This document shows positions 34,864-44,933 of a DNA stretch of 64,000 nucleotides, one piece after another. Source of the stretch: Candidatus Hydrogenedentota bacterium (GTDB lineage Bacteria; Hydrogenedentota; Hydrogenedentia; Hydrogenedentales; CAITNO01). Each line of letters opens with the position of its first letter. Within the stretch, counting starts at the first letter, position 1. The translations under genes were made by a program, and so were the position numbers. Under the pieces are notes generated by a model. It was not told the DNA's origin and ran no database searches. It was given only the letters and a program-made list of their open reading frames with translations. The DNA is taken from contig JAAYBR010000138.1 of assembly GCA_012730045.1 (NCBI GenBank), positions 1 through 64,000 of the forward strand. Reading direction: 5' to 3'.

Positions 34864-36786
34864 ATGCACATTCTGTTGACCCCCCGGACCCGCGCGTTCG
34901 CCGCGCTCTGCTGCTGCCTCTGCCTGGCCGGGCTGGCCGCCGCCCAGACCTCTGAGGAGGCGCTCATCGCCGCCCTGTCCGGCGACGCCCCGTTCATGGA
35001 GAAGCAGGCCGCCTGCCGCGCCCTGCGCCAGACCGGCACCCCCGCGAGCGTGCCCGCCCTGGCGGCCCTGCTGGCCGACCCCCAGCTTTCCAACCTGGCC
35101 CGCTACGCACTGGAGCCCATGCCCTTCCCTGAGGCGGGCGCGGCGCTCCGCGGCGCGCTCGGCACGACCTCCGGCGCGCTTCAGGCCGGCGTGGCCACGT
35201 CCCTCGCCGTGCGCCGCGACGCGGAGGCCGTGGCGCCGCTGGCGGCCCTGATGGCGGGCGCCGACCCGGCGGTGGCCGGGGCGGCCACGGCGGCCCTGGG
35301 CCGCATCGCCACCAAGGACGCCCTCCAGGCGCTGCAGGACGCGGCGAAGGGTGCCGCGCCCGAACAGCGCGCCGCCCTCGGCGAGGCGCTGCTGTGCCTG
35401 GCCGACATCTGGGCGGCGGAGCAGAAGGGGGAGGCGGCGGCCGGAATCTTTGAGGGGCTGCTGGGCACCGAGTGGCCGGACCATGTCCGGCTGGGCGCCT
35501 TCCGCGGCCGCACGCTGGCCCGCCCGGGGGACGCGCCGGAGCGCCTGCTCGCCGCGGTCAACGGCGATGAGCCCCTGTTCCGCGAGTTTTCCGCGCAGAT
35601 GATGGTTGAAACGGCGGGCGACGGCGCGACGGACCGCTACGCCGCCGCGCTGGACACACTGCCCGCGGAGGCGCAGGTCCGCATGCTGCGGGGCCTTGCG
35701 GGGCGCGGAGACGTGGCCGCCCGGCCCGCCGTGCTGAAAACCCTCGACAGCGCCGACCCGGCCGTGCGCATGGAGGCCGTCCGCGCCCTCGCCGTGTTTG
35801 GCGACGCCGCCGACACCCCGCGCCTCACCGCGCTGCTCGGCGGCGGCGACGCCGTGGCCGCCGAGGCGGAGAAGAGCCTCGACACCATGGCCGGGGACGC
35901 CGTGGACCAGGCGCTCGCGGCGTTCCTGCCGCAGGCCGCCCCCGGCGTGCACGCGACAATTCTTGGCATCCTGTCCCGCCGCGCCGCGCCGCAGGGCGTG
36001 GCCCTGGCGCTCGACGGCCTGAAGCACGCCGACCCGGCGGTGCGCGCCGCGTCCCTCGGCCTGCTGGCCGAGCACGGCGGCGCGGGCGAGGTGCCCGCGT
36101 GCCTGGAGATGCTCGCGGCGGCGGCGCCCGACGCGCGCGGCGCCGTTGAGAAGACCCTCGGCTCCATCAGTGTGCGCAACGGCGACCCCGCTTTGGCGCC
36201 CGTGCTGGCCGGACTGGCCGGCCCCGACGCGGCCCTGCGGGGATCCCTCGTGCGTGTGCTGGCGCAGGCCGCGTCCCCCGCCGCGCTGAACGCCGTGGTG
36301 ACCGCCCTGGAGGACGCCGACGGGACCGTCTCCGAGGAGGCCCTGCGCGCGCTGTCCGAATGGCGCACCCTGGACGCGCTGCCCCCCCTGCGCGCGCTGG
36401 CCGCCGGCGCCGACGAGGGCCGCCACATCCTCGGCCTGCGCGGGTTCATCCGCCTGGCCCAGACGGAGTCCGACCTCGGCAAGCGCCAGACCCTGCTCGA
36501 CGACGCGGCCACGCTGGTGAAGCGCGTGGAGGAGCGGCGCATGCTGCTGGCCGCCTGGGGAAAGACCCCCACGGCCCACGCGCTGGACCAGCTGACCGCC
36601 GAACTGGCGCGGGACGAGGCGCGCGACGAGGCCGCCGCCGCGGTGATCACGCTGGCCCCTGAACTGGCGAAACAGGACGCGGCGGCGAAGGAGCGTGTGA
36701 AGGCCGCCCTCGCCCTGGTGTCCGAGCGGGCCGCCAGTGACGCGGTCCGCGAACGCGCCGCCAAGGTCTCTGCCGCCCTGCAATAA
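34864..36786 (+). CDS. Exported HEAT-repeat protein
   Basis: 640 residues. The signal peptide (MHILLTPRTRAFAALCCCLC LAGLAAA) is followed almost entirely by Ala/Leu-rich helical HEAT/armadillo-like repeats, for example VPALAALLADPQLSNLARYAL and DPAVAGAATAALGRIATKDAL. It forms a superhelical scaffold for protein binding in the periplasm. No enzymatic motif. GAGGAAGGA lies 7 nt before the ATG at 34864. Position 52 nt after the oxidoreductase suggests co-transcription. HEAT proteins often accompany exported sugar oxidoreductases or cytochromes in this group, but the partner here is unknown. Confidence 0.82.
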   Translation: MHILLTPRTRAFAALCCCLCLAGLAAAQTSEEALIAALSGDAPFMEKQAACRALRQTGTPASVPALAALLADPQLSNLARYALEPMPFPEAGAALRGALGTTSGALQAGVATSLAVRRDAEAVAPLAALMAGADPAVAGAATAALGRIATKDALQALQDAAKGAAPEQRAALGEALLCLADIWAAEQKGEAAAGIFEGLLGTEWPDHVRLGAFRGRTLARPGDAPERLLAAVNGDEPLFREFSAQMMVETAGDGATDRYAAALDTLPAEAQVRMLRGLAGRGDVAARPAVLKTLDSADPAVRMEAVRALAVFGDAADTPRLTALLGGGDAVAAEAEKSLDTMAGDAVDQALAAFLPQAAPGVHATILGILSRRAAPQGVALALDGLKHADPAVRAASLGLLAEHGGAGEVPACLEMLAAAAPDARGAVEKTLGSISVRNGDPALAPVLAGLAGPDAALRGSLVRVLAQAASPAALNAVVTALEDADGTVSEEALRALSEWRTLDALPPLRALAAGADEGRHILGLRGFIRLAQTESDLGKRQTLLDDAATLVKRVEERRMLLAAWGKTPTAHALDQLTAELARDEARDEAAAAVITLAPELAKQDAAAKERVKAALALVSERAASDAVRERAAKVSAALQ

Positions 36787-36838
36787 TCCGGTCTTGCGGG
36801 TTTTTCGCGGCGCGGGCCGCAAAAAACCGCGTAAACCA

Positions 36839-36867
36839 TTGCGAAGACGGCGCGGGAGTGCTACAAT
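36839..36867 (+). promoter_or_regulatory. Promoter for the EIIA-zinc-ribbon gene
   Basis: TTGCGA (36839-36844), 17-nt spacer, TACAAT (36862-36867), leaving a leader of about 75 nt. The preceding stretch 36797-36830 is a hairpin-forming GCGGGTTTTTCGCGGC / GCCGCAAAAAACCGC pair that may end the HEAT-gene transcript. Confidence 0.6.
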
Positions 36868-36949
36868 TGCATCCGCGCCGCGGCATGAAGGCGTGAGGTT
36901 CCGGTCGGAACGCGGCGCGGTCGGGACAACCCCAGGCAAGGAGCGAACC

Positions 36950-37780
36950 ATGCTGCTAAGTGATTACATAGACGTCAGTTGCATTGTGCCGGAGCTGGAG
37001 GCGAAGGAGAAGAAGGACGTGCTCAAGGAGATGACCCGCCTCCTGTTCGACAAGAAGAAGATCAAGGGGGTCGAGCCCGCGCTGGACCAGATCATGGCGC
37101 GCGAGACCACCGAAAGCACGGGGATCGGCCACGGACTCGCCGTGCCCCACGCGCGCGTGTCGGGCCTCAAGTCGCTGTACTGCGCGGCGGGCCGCGTGGC
37201 GGCGGGCGTGGACTTCGCGGCGGTGGACAAGAAGCCGGTCAACCTGGTCTTCCTCATCGTCTACCCGCCCACGCAGCAGACGACCTACCTGAACTTCGTG
37301 GCCACGCTGGCCAAGATGCTGCGCGTTCCGGAGAATTTCAAGGCCCTCATGGCCGCGGCCGACGAGAAGGTGTTCCTCGAGGTGCTCACGGAGATGGCGC
37401 ACAAGCTGGCGGCCCCCGAGGAGTACTACGCCAAGAAGCTCAAGGCGGACCCCGAACTGCTCCAGGCGCGCGACGCCCACGCCGACCTCATTCTGCTGGC
37501 GCGGCTCCAGCTCTGCCAGGAGATGTACGACGCGGCCCGCTCGGGCAAGAAGCAGATCAAGCAGCGGATGGAGAACATCCGCAGCCTCGTGGACGCGCGC
37601 ATCCTCAAGCACTACGACCGCCTCATGACGGCGCGCCCGCCCGCGCTGGTGCCCGTCGAGGGCGACACCTGCCAGGGCTGCTTCATGCGCCTGCCCTCCC
37701 AGTTCGCCCAGCGCGTCCGCGAGGACACGGACCACATCCACACCTGCCCGAACTGCAGCCGCTTCATCTACATCGTCTGA
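36950..37780 (+). CDS. PTS EIIA (fructose/Ntr type) domain fused to a C4 zinc ribbon
   Basis: 276 residues. Residues 1-150 are an EIIA-Fru/PtsN domain with the phosphorylatable His 67 in GIGHGLAVPHARV. A helical, likely coiled-coil linker follows (about 165-225, rich in LLARLQLCQEMYDAARSGKK). The C-terminus is a zinc ribbon with two CxxC knuckles, CQGC and CPNC, as in C4-type zinc-ribbon (CdsZ-like) proteins. No membrane or EIIB/EIIC partner is encoded nearby, so a regulatory role like EIIA-Ntr is more likely than sugar uptake. The zinc ribbon suggests binding of nucleic acid or protein. AAGGAG lies 6 nt before the ATG. It has its own promoter and terminator. Confidence 0.85.
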   Translation: MLLSDYIDVSCIVPELEAKEKKDVLKEMTRLLFDKKKIKGVEPALDQIMARETTESTGIGHGLAVPHARVSGLKSLYCAAGRVAAGVDFAAVDKKPVNLVFLIVYPPTQQTTYLNFVATLAKMLRVPENFKALMAAADEKVFLEVLTEMAHKLAAPEEYYAKKLKADPELLQARDAHADLILLARLQLCQEMYDAARSGKKQIKQRMENIRSLVDARILKHYDRLMTARPPALVPVEGDTCQGCFMRLPSQFAQRVREDTDHIHTCPNCSRFIYIV

Positions 37781-37800
37781 CCCGGTTTCCGGCGTGCGGG

Positions 37801-37825
37801 CGGGGCCGCGAAACGCCCCGTTTTT
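37801..37825 (+). terminator. Rho-independent terminator of the EIIA-zinc-ribbon gene
   Basis: CGGGGC (37801-37806) and GCCCCG (37815-37820) form the stem, with an 8-nt loop. TTTTT follows at 37821-37825. It lies 20 nt after the stop codon. Confidence 0.75.
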
Positions 37826-37853
37826 GAACGGTTTTTGGGGGCTGTGCTATGCT
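37824..37853 (+). promoter_or_regulatory. Promoter for the ABC exporter gene
   Basis: TTGAAC (37824-37829), 18-nt spacer, TATGCT (37848-37853). The -10 overlaps the ATG at 37849, which argues against that codon as translation start. Confidence 0.5.
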
Positions 37854-37878
37854 CTGCGCGCAGCCTTCCAGTGTCACC

Positions 37879-39875
<1,997 letters not shown>

Positions 39876-39879
<4 letters not shown>

Positions 39880-40580
39880 CCCCCGCCCGCGCGCTTGCCG
39901 CGGGCCTGCTGTCCGCCGCGTGCCTCCTGTCCGGCTGCGGCGGGTGCAATCCCGAACCCGCCCCGGCGCCGGCACCATCCGCCGCCGTCCCGGAAGAGGC
40001 CGCTCCGGCGATACCTGCCGGGCCGCCGGTCATCACGGCCACCGTCACCGTCAGGGACCTCGACGGTGCCCCCCTCGCGGGCATGGTCCCCATCGTCACG
40101 CGGAAGCCCAACGCCTTCGACCCGCCCGTCACCCGGGGCGACCCGACGGACGCGGCGGGCCGCAGCGTGTTTGCCTTCCCCGCCGGGGAGGCGCTGTGCC
40201 TGCGCGCGTGGGACGCGGACCTGCATTACTTCGCCAACAACTACTTCGACGTGGGCCCGGTGACCGGTCCCGTCGCCGCGGACACGCCGGTCACCATGGT
40301 GCCCGCTGCCGAGGCGCACGGCGTGCTGCTGCTGCCCGGCGGCGGTCCGGCGGCGAACACCCCCGTCTCCCTCATGCTTTCCCACCCCACGCGCGGCCCG
40401 TGGTGGCCCGCGGAGGCCGTGACCGGCGCCGATGGCGCCTTTTCGTTTCCGAACATCCCGCCCGGTGTCTTCCGGGTGGAGCTGACCGCCGCGGCGGGCG
40501 CGGCAATGCTGGAGGAGGTCACGCTGCAGCCCGGCGCGCCCAACGAGCTCGGCGCGCCCACGCTGTCGCCGGCCCCCTGA
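39876..40580 (+). CDS. Lipoprotein with carboxypeptidase-regulatory-like domains
   Basis: 234 residues. The lipobox LLSGC (Cys 21) is followed by a Pro/Ala spacer and two beta-sandwich repeats of the carboxypeptidase-regulatory or Cna-B-like kind (VTVRDLDGAPLAGMVPIVTR...; VTGADGAFSFPNIPPGVFRV). These domains serve as stalks or binding scaffolds. Its ATG overlaps the exporter stop (ATGA), so it is tightly coupled to the transporter and might be an accessory to export. That link is inferred from coupling only. Confidence 0.8.
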
Positions 40581-40593
40581 ACCGCCCGCGCCG

Positions 40594-40622
40594 TTGATTT
40601 TATGCCCCTGCGGGGGTAAAGT
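40594..40622 (+). promoter_or_regulatory. Promoter for the YfhO-like gene
   Basis: TTGATT (40594-40599), 17-nt spacer, TAAAGT (40617-40622). The spacer contains CCCCTGCGGGG, a small palindrome that may be an operator or a terminator stem for the preceding operon. Confidence 0.45.
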
Positions 40623-40666
40623 ATGCGCATGGTGGGACTTGTCCGAACGCGGGAGGTCTTTGTGCA

Positions 40667-43039
40667 ATGAGTGCTTGTCGCCGTGAGGGGGGGATGGTGC
40701 TGCTCGTGGCAGCCCTGATGGTGCTGGGCACGGCCGTGGTGTATCCGGGCATCTTCCTGCGGGGGGAGATCGCGGGGCCGGCGGACGTGCTGTGCAACCT
40801 GCGCCCCTGGGAGGCGTACGCGCCCGAGGGCTGGAACGGCAACCCCTACCACATCATGCTGGACATCTACGCCTTCTTCTCGCAGACCTACCACAATGTC
40901 CGCGAGGGCTTCCAGCGCGGGGAATGGCCCCTGTGGAACCCGTACCAGATGGCGGGCATGCCCGTGCTCGCCAACTACCAGGCATCGGTGTTCTATCCGC
41001 CCCGGATGCTGCTGCTCGTTCTCGACCTGCCCGTCGCGATGACGGTCTTTGTGCTGCTGAAGATCTGGCTGTGCGGGCTGACGGCCTATCTCGGCGGGCG
41101 GGGGCTGGCCCTGTCGCGCCGCGGCTCGCTCTTCCTGGCCGTGGCGTGGGGCTTCGCGGAATACAACCTCATCTGGGCCAACTGGCCGCTGACGGACGTG
41201 GCGGCGTGGTTCCCCATCCTGATCCTGGGGGTCGAGTGGGCGCTTCAGGGGCGCTACCGGCGGGGGCTCGCCGCGGGCGCCTTTGCGGGCGCCATGATGC
41301 TGCTGGCGGGCCATCCGGAGACCGTCTTCACGTTCGGCGTGGGGACGGGCCTCTACTTCGCCGTGCGGCTGCTGTTTCAGGCGCTCCGGCGCGGGCCCGT
41401 GGTGCGGCCCGTGCTCGTGTGCGGCGGGCTGTGGGTGATCGCGGCGGGCGTCTGCGCCGCCCAGCTCCTCCCCTTTGCGGAGTATCTGCTGAACAGCGCC
41501 ACCTTCTACGCGCGCCACGACATGGAGCACATGGTCTCCTACCCCCTCCGGTCGCTGGTGGCCGTGTTTGTGCCGCGCTGCCTGGGGGCCGAGTACCTCA
41601 AGAACTACTGGGGTCTTGTGAACGCCAACCTCGACACCATGCTGCATCCCGGCGCGGCGGTCCTGCTGCTGTCCGGCTGGGCCTTCGCGCGCGCGGCGCG
41701 GCGGCCCTCCGCGGCGGCGGACACGGACGCGGCGCCCGACCTGTGGCCCGTCCGGCTGCTGGCCCTGTTTTTCAGCGGGTTCATCTGCATGGGGCTGGCC
41801 TTCTGCATCCCCTCGCTCGACTGGGTGCACCGCCTGCCTGTGTTCGGCGCGACCCTGCGCGGGTACTACGTCGCCTTTCCCCTGTTCGCGCTGGCCCTCG
41901 CGGCCGCCCACGGGCTGGACCGGTGGACGGCGGAGCGGCGGCGGCCCACCGACCTGCTGGTCCCCCTCGCCGTGACGGCGGCCGGCTTTTCGGTGGCGGC
42001 CGGGGTGTGCGTCTTCTTCTGGAAGGTGCTGGTGCTGGAGGGCGTGTCCGGGCATGTCCTGCTGCACACCGGGGTTGCGCTGGGCCTGTTTCTGGCCGTG
42101 GCGGCGGCCCTGTCGCTCCAGTGTTTCCGGCCCATGCCCCGCACGGTGGCGGCGCTGGTGACCCTGCTCACGGCGGCCAACCTCATCTACGGCCAGTGGG
42201 GCCTCAACCCCACCTCGCGCCGGGAGGACTTCTTCCCCCGGACGAACCTCACGGACCACCTGCGCGCCAAGGGCCAGCCCTGCCGGATCGGCGTGAACGA
42301 GGGCGGGCTGCCCTCGGGCATCATGAACGTCTACAACATCCAGGACTGGCTCGGCTACGACGGGCTCTATCCCGGCCGCGTCTGGAAGGTGCAGCGGGGG
42401 CTCAAGACGGACATCTGGGAGGCCTTCGAGCCCGCCGCGGCCATCCAGTACTTTCTGAACGACCCCCGCTATCCCTCCATCATGCCCAAGGACGTCCTGG
42501 CCCGCCTGGAGCTGGAGGCGGAGGTGGACGGCGTGCAGGTGATGCGCAACCCGCGCGCCCTGCCCCATGCCCGGCTGGTCCCCCGCGCCGAGGTCGTGCC
42601 CGACCCCGACGCCGCGATCAAGCACATGAAGGCCCCCCCCTTCAACCCGGCCGAGGTGGTCTTCCTGGAGGCGGCCCCCGCCGACGGCGTGCCCCCGGCG
42701 GTGGCGGGCGATCCCGGCGCGGTGCGGGTGCTGGACTACGGCTGCCAGCGCGTGCGGCTGGAGGCCGGCGCGCGCGCGGCGTGCATGCTCGTCCTCGCCG
42801 ACGCGTGGTATCCCGGATGGACGGCCACCGTCAACGGCGCGCCCGCCGAAGTCCTCCCGGCCTACCACTGTTTCCGCGCCGTCAAGGTGCCCGCAGGCGC
42901 CTCCGAGGTCGTATTCGAGTACAAACCCTGGACCCTGCCCGCGGGGCTGGCCGTGTCCGTGGCTTCCCTGCTGGGGATCGGCGTCTTCGCGGCCTGGTCG
43001 CTGCTGCGCGCGCGGCGGCGCGCCTCAGCCGGGGGATGA
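40667..43039 (+). CDS. YfhO-family polytopic membrane protein
   Basis: 790 residues with about a dozen membrane segments and a soluble C-terminal region. Family marks include FLRGEIAGPADVL near the N-terminus, GEWPLWNPYQMAGMPVLANYQ, GHPETVFTFGVG and the C-terminal ADAWYPGWTATVNG...PAYHCFRAVKVPAG. YfhO proteins belong to the GT-C-like membrane proteins thought to glycosylate lipids or wall polymers (Bacillus YfhO acts on lipoteichoic acid). GGGAGG lies 10 nt before the ATG. The last 15 nt overlap the 3' end of the convergent glycosyltransferase gene. Confidence 0.88.
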   Translation: MSACRREGGMVLLVAALMVLGTAVVYPGIFLRGEIAGPADVLCNLRPWEAYAPEGWNGNPYHIMLDIYAFFSQTYHNVREGFQRGEWPLWNPYQMAGMPVLANYQASVFYPPRMLLLVLDLPVAMTVFVLLKIWLCGLTAYLGGRGLALSRRGSLFLAVAWGFAEYNLIWANWPLTDVAAWFPILILGVEWALQGRYRRGLAAGAFAGAMMLLAGHPETVFTFGVGTGLYFAVRLLFQALRRGPVVRPVLVCGGLWVIAAGVCAAQLLPFAEYLLNSATFYARHDMEHMVSYPLRSLVAVFVPRCLGAEYLKNYWGLVNANLDTMLHPGAAVLLLSGWAFARAARRPSAAADTDAAPDLWPVRLLALFFSGFICMGLAFCIPSLDWVHRLPVFGATLRGYYVAFPLFALALAAAHGLDRWTAERRRPTDLLVPLAVTAAGFSVAAGVCVFFWKVLVLEGVSGHVLLHTGVALGLFLAVAAALSLQCFRPMPRTVAALVTLLTAANLIYGQWGLNPTSRREDFFPRTNLTDHLRAKGQPCRIGVNEGGLPSGIMNVYNIQDWLGYDGLYPGRVWKVQRGLKTDIWEAFEPAAAIQYFLNDPRYPSIMPKDVLARLELEAEVDGVQVMRNPRALPHARLVPRAEVVPDPDAAIKHMKAPPFNPAEVVFLEAAPADGVPPAVAGDPGAVRVLDYGCQRVRLEAGARAACMLVLADAWYPGWTATVNGAPAEVLPAYHCFRAVKVPAGASEVVFEYKPWTLPAGLAVSVASLLGIGVFAAWSLLRARRRASAGG

Positions 43040-44650
43040 CGCCATCACCAGCGCGGGTTCGGCGGGGTCGCAGCGGTAGAGGTAGAGGCTCTGCATGCCG
43101 GGCAGGATGACGCGCCCCCAGGGGATGTCGTTGTCGCGCAGGGTTTGTTCGAGGGACTGGCGCTGGGGCAGGCTCTCCGGGCCCACGAAGAGCACCCACA
43201 CCCCCGTGCCCGCGCGCACGGTCTCCACCGCGCGCGAGGCGGTCTCCTCGGGGCTCAAATACCGCTCGACGGGCACCGGCAGCCCGGGGTCGTTGCAGCG
43301 CAGGATGCGCATGAGGTTCCAGTTGTCGGTCATGGCCGCGGGATGGGTCGCGGCGTGCGCGCGCAGGAGGCCCGCGGCGGACAGGTAGTCGTGGCGCATG
43401 GGCAGCGCCGCCGCCGCCGCCGCCAGCACCGCCAGCATCGCCAGGGGCGCGGCGGCGTGGGCCCAGCGCGCGGGGCCGCGCAGGCGCGCGGCGGACACCC
43501 CCACCAGCAGGCACAGGGCGGGCCACGCGTAGAGGACGTAGCGGCGCTGGAAGGCGTGGGGCTTCCAGAACTGCGCCACCAGGAACAGCGCGGCCACCGG
43601 CACGAGGAACCACGCGAGCAGCACAAGGGTCTTCCGCAGTTCCCGGCGGGACTCCTCATCGCGGCGGAGCGCGCACCGCACCGCGAAAAACAGCGCCAGC
43701 GCCAGCGTCAGCAGGTAACACCGCGCCAGGGCCAGCTCCACCGCCGGACGCAGGGGCAGCAGGTCGGCGGCCAGCGGGTGCGCCGGGTCGCGGAGGACCG
43801 TCGGCGAGTTGTACTCCGCCCAGCGCAGGTTCTCCCCGTCCGCGGAGAGCACCCCGCCGGTGAGCGTGTCGTCCCCCGCGTAGAACCCCGCCCCCGTGAC
43901 CACCGCCCAGGAATTTCCCCAGCCCGGCGGGGTCACAGGCGGGTCCGGCGCGGGCTTGATCGTGGCGACATAGCCCAGCACCGCGAGCAGGAACAGGGCG
44001 TGCGCACCGCCCCAAAAGAAGCGTTCCCGCCAGGACACGCCGCGGGCGAACAGCACGATGAGCCCCTGGGGCAGGAAGAACAGCGGCGCAAAGAGATGGC
44101 TCCAGAGCATCAGGAGGTTCGCGGCAAGGTGCGCCGCAAGCGGCGCGGGGCGGCGGGACTCCGTCCAGCGGAGCAGGGCGTCCATGGAGACCAGCGACAG
44201 AAACAGCATGAGGGCGTAGGGGCGCAGCCCCTGGCTGTGGAAAACCTGCCACGGCGACAGCGCCATCACCAGCGCCGCCACGCACCCCGCCACCATCCCG
44301 CCGAGGCGGCGGCCCAGCGAGAACACCATCACCACGGCCCCCGCGCCGAACAGGGCGGACAGCCCGCGCACCCACGCCAGGCTCCCCGGAAGCAGGCACG
44401 CCCAGAAATACTCCAGCGTGTAGTAGACCGGCACCATCTCCCAGTTGTCGCCGCGCTGGTCCCGCAGGAACTGAAGGAGGTTTGGCGCGTCCAGCCGGGC
44501 CGCCGAGAAAAAGTCGTCCATCCAGACCGACTCCGCGCCGATCCCGCGCAGGCGCAGCCCCAGCGCCAGCAGGAACAGGAAAGCCCCCGCCGCCCAGACC
44601 CGCGCCCGGCCGCCGGACAGTGTGGTGCAGCACGCCATGATGCCCCGCAT
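43025..44650 (-). CDS. ArnT/PMT-like GT-C membrane glycosyltransferase
   Basis: 541 residues with many membrane segments. The first external loop carries WMDDFFSAARLD, the acidic pair typical of GT39/ArnT/PMT enzymes that use polyprenyl-phosphate sugars. LGRRLGGMVAGCVAALVMALSPWQVFHSQGLRPY also fits this family. The C-terminal soluble part has RYLSPEETASRAVETVRAG. The start at 44650 has GGGG 9 nt upstream; 44638 is an alternative. It converges on the YfhO-like gene with a 15-nt 3' overlap. Together they suggest surface polymer or protein glycosylation. Acceptor unknown. Confidence 0.85.
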   Translation of the reverse strand: MRGIMACCTTLSGGRARVWAAGAFLFLLALGLRLRGIGAESVWMDDFFSAARLDAPNLLQFLRDQRGDNWEMVPVYYTLEYFWACLLPGSLAWVRGLSALFGAGAVVMVFSLGRRLGGMVAGCVAALVMALSPWQVFHSQGLRPYALMLFLSLVSMDALLRWTESRRPAPLAAHLAANLLMLWSHLFAPLFFLPQGLIVLFARGVSWRERFFWGGAHALFLLAVLGYVATIKPAPDPPVTPPGWGNSWAVVTGAGFYAGDDTLTGGVLSADGENLRWAEYNSPTVLRDPAHPLAADLLPLRPAVELALARCYLLTLALALFFAVRCALRRDEESRRELRKTLVLLAWFLVPVAALFLVAQFWKPHAFQRRYVLYAWPALCLLVGVSAARLRGPARWAHAAAPLAMLAVLAAAAAALPMRHDYLSAAGLLRAHAATHPAAMTDNWNLMRILRCNDPGLPVPVERYLSPEETASRAVETVRAGTGVWVLFVGPESLPQRQSLEQTLRDNDIPWGRVILPGMQSLYLYRCDPAEPALVMASSPG

Positions 44651-44718
44651 TGTACGGCACCCCGGCCCGCGTCCGCACACGGGAGCGGGGCGGACGCGCA
44701 CGGACTTGCATGGGCCCC

Positions 44719-44841
44719 ATGGACGGTATGGACGGTATGGACGAAATGGACGAAATGGACGAGATGGACCGGGGTGAAGGAAGGGCCCCGGGGCTTCTTG
44801 CCCATGCCGTCCATCTTGTCCATTCTGTCCATAACGTCCAG
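44719..44841. repeat. Inverted 9-bp repeat arrays (ATGGACNNN / NNNGTCCAT)
   Basis: Six units of ATGGACNNN at 44719-44772 face four units of NNNGTCCAT at 44806-44841, with a GC-rich palindromic centre (AAGGGCCCCGGGGCTTCTT). The two arms could pair for much of their length. This occupies the divergent gap between the ArnT-like gene and the DUF4091 gene. The first units contain GTATGGACG, identical to the 8611-8709 repeat on the other strand. Confidence 0.8.
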
Positions 44842-44867
44842 TTTCTCGCCCGCTCCCGGCGTCGCGG

Positions 44868-44897
44868 GTGACACGGACCCGTCCCATTGGCTACTAT
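44868..44897 (+). promoter_or_regulatory. Promoter for the DUF4091/threonine-synthase operon
   Basis: GTGACA (44868-44873), 18-nt spacer, TACTAT (44892-44897). AGGGAG follows at about 44921, 8 nt before the start codon at 44934. Confidence 0.5.
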
Positions 44898-44933
44898 GGT
44901 GCACATCACCGTCATCATTAGGGAGTTTCCCCC

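Noticed and set aside
36797-36830. Strong terminator after the HEAT-repeat gene
   Set aside because: The hairpin is good, but the T run lies inside the stem and not after it on the plus strand, so it is mentioned only as a possibility.
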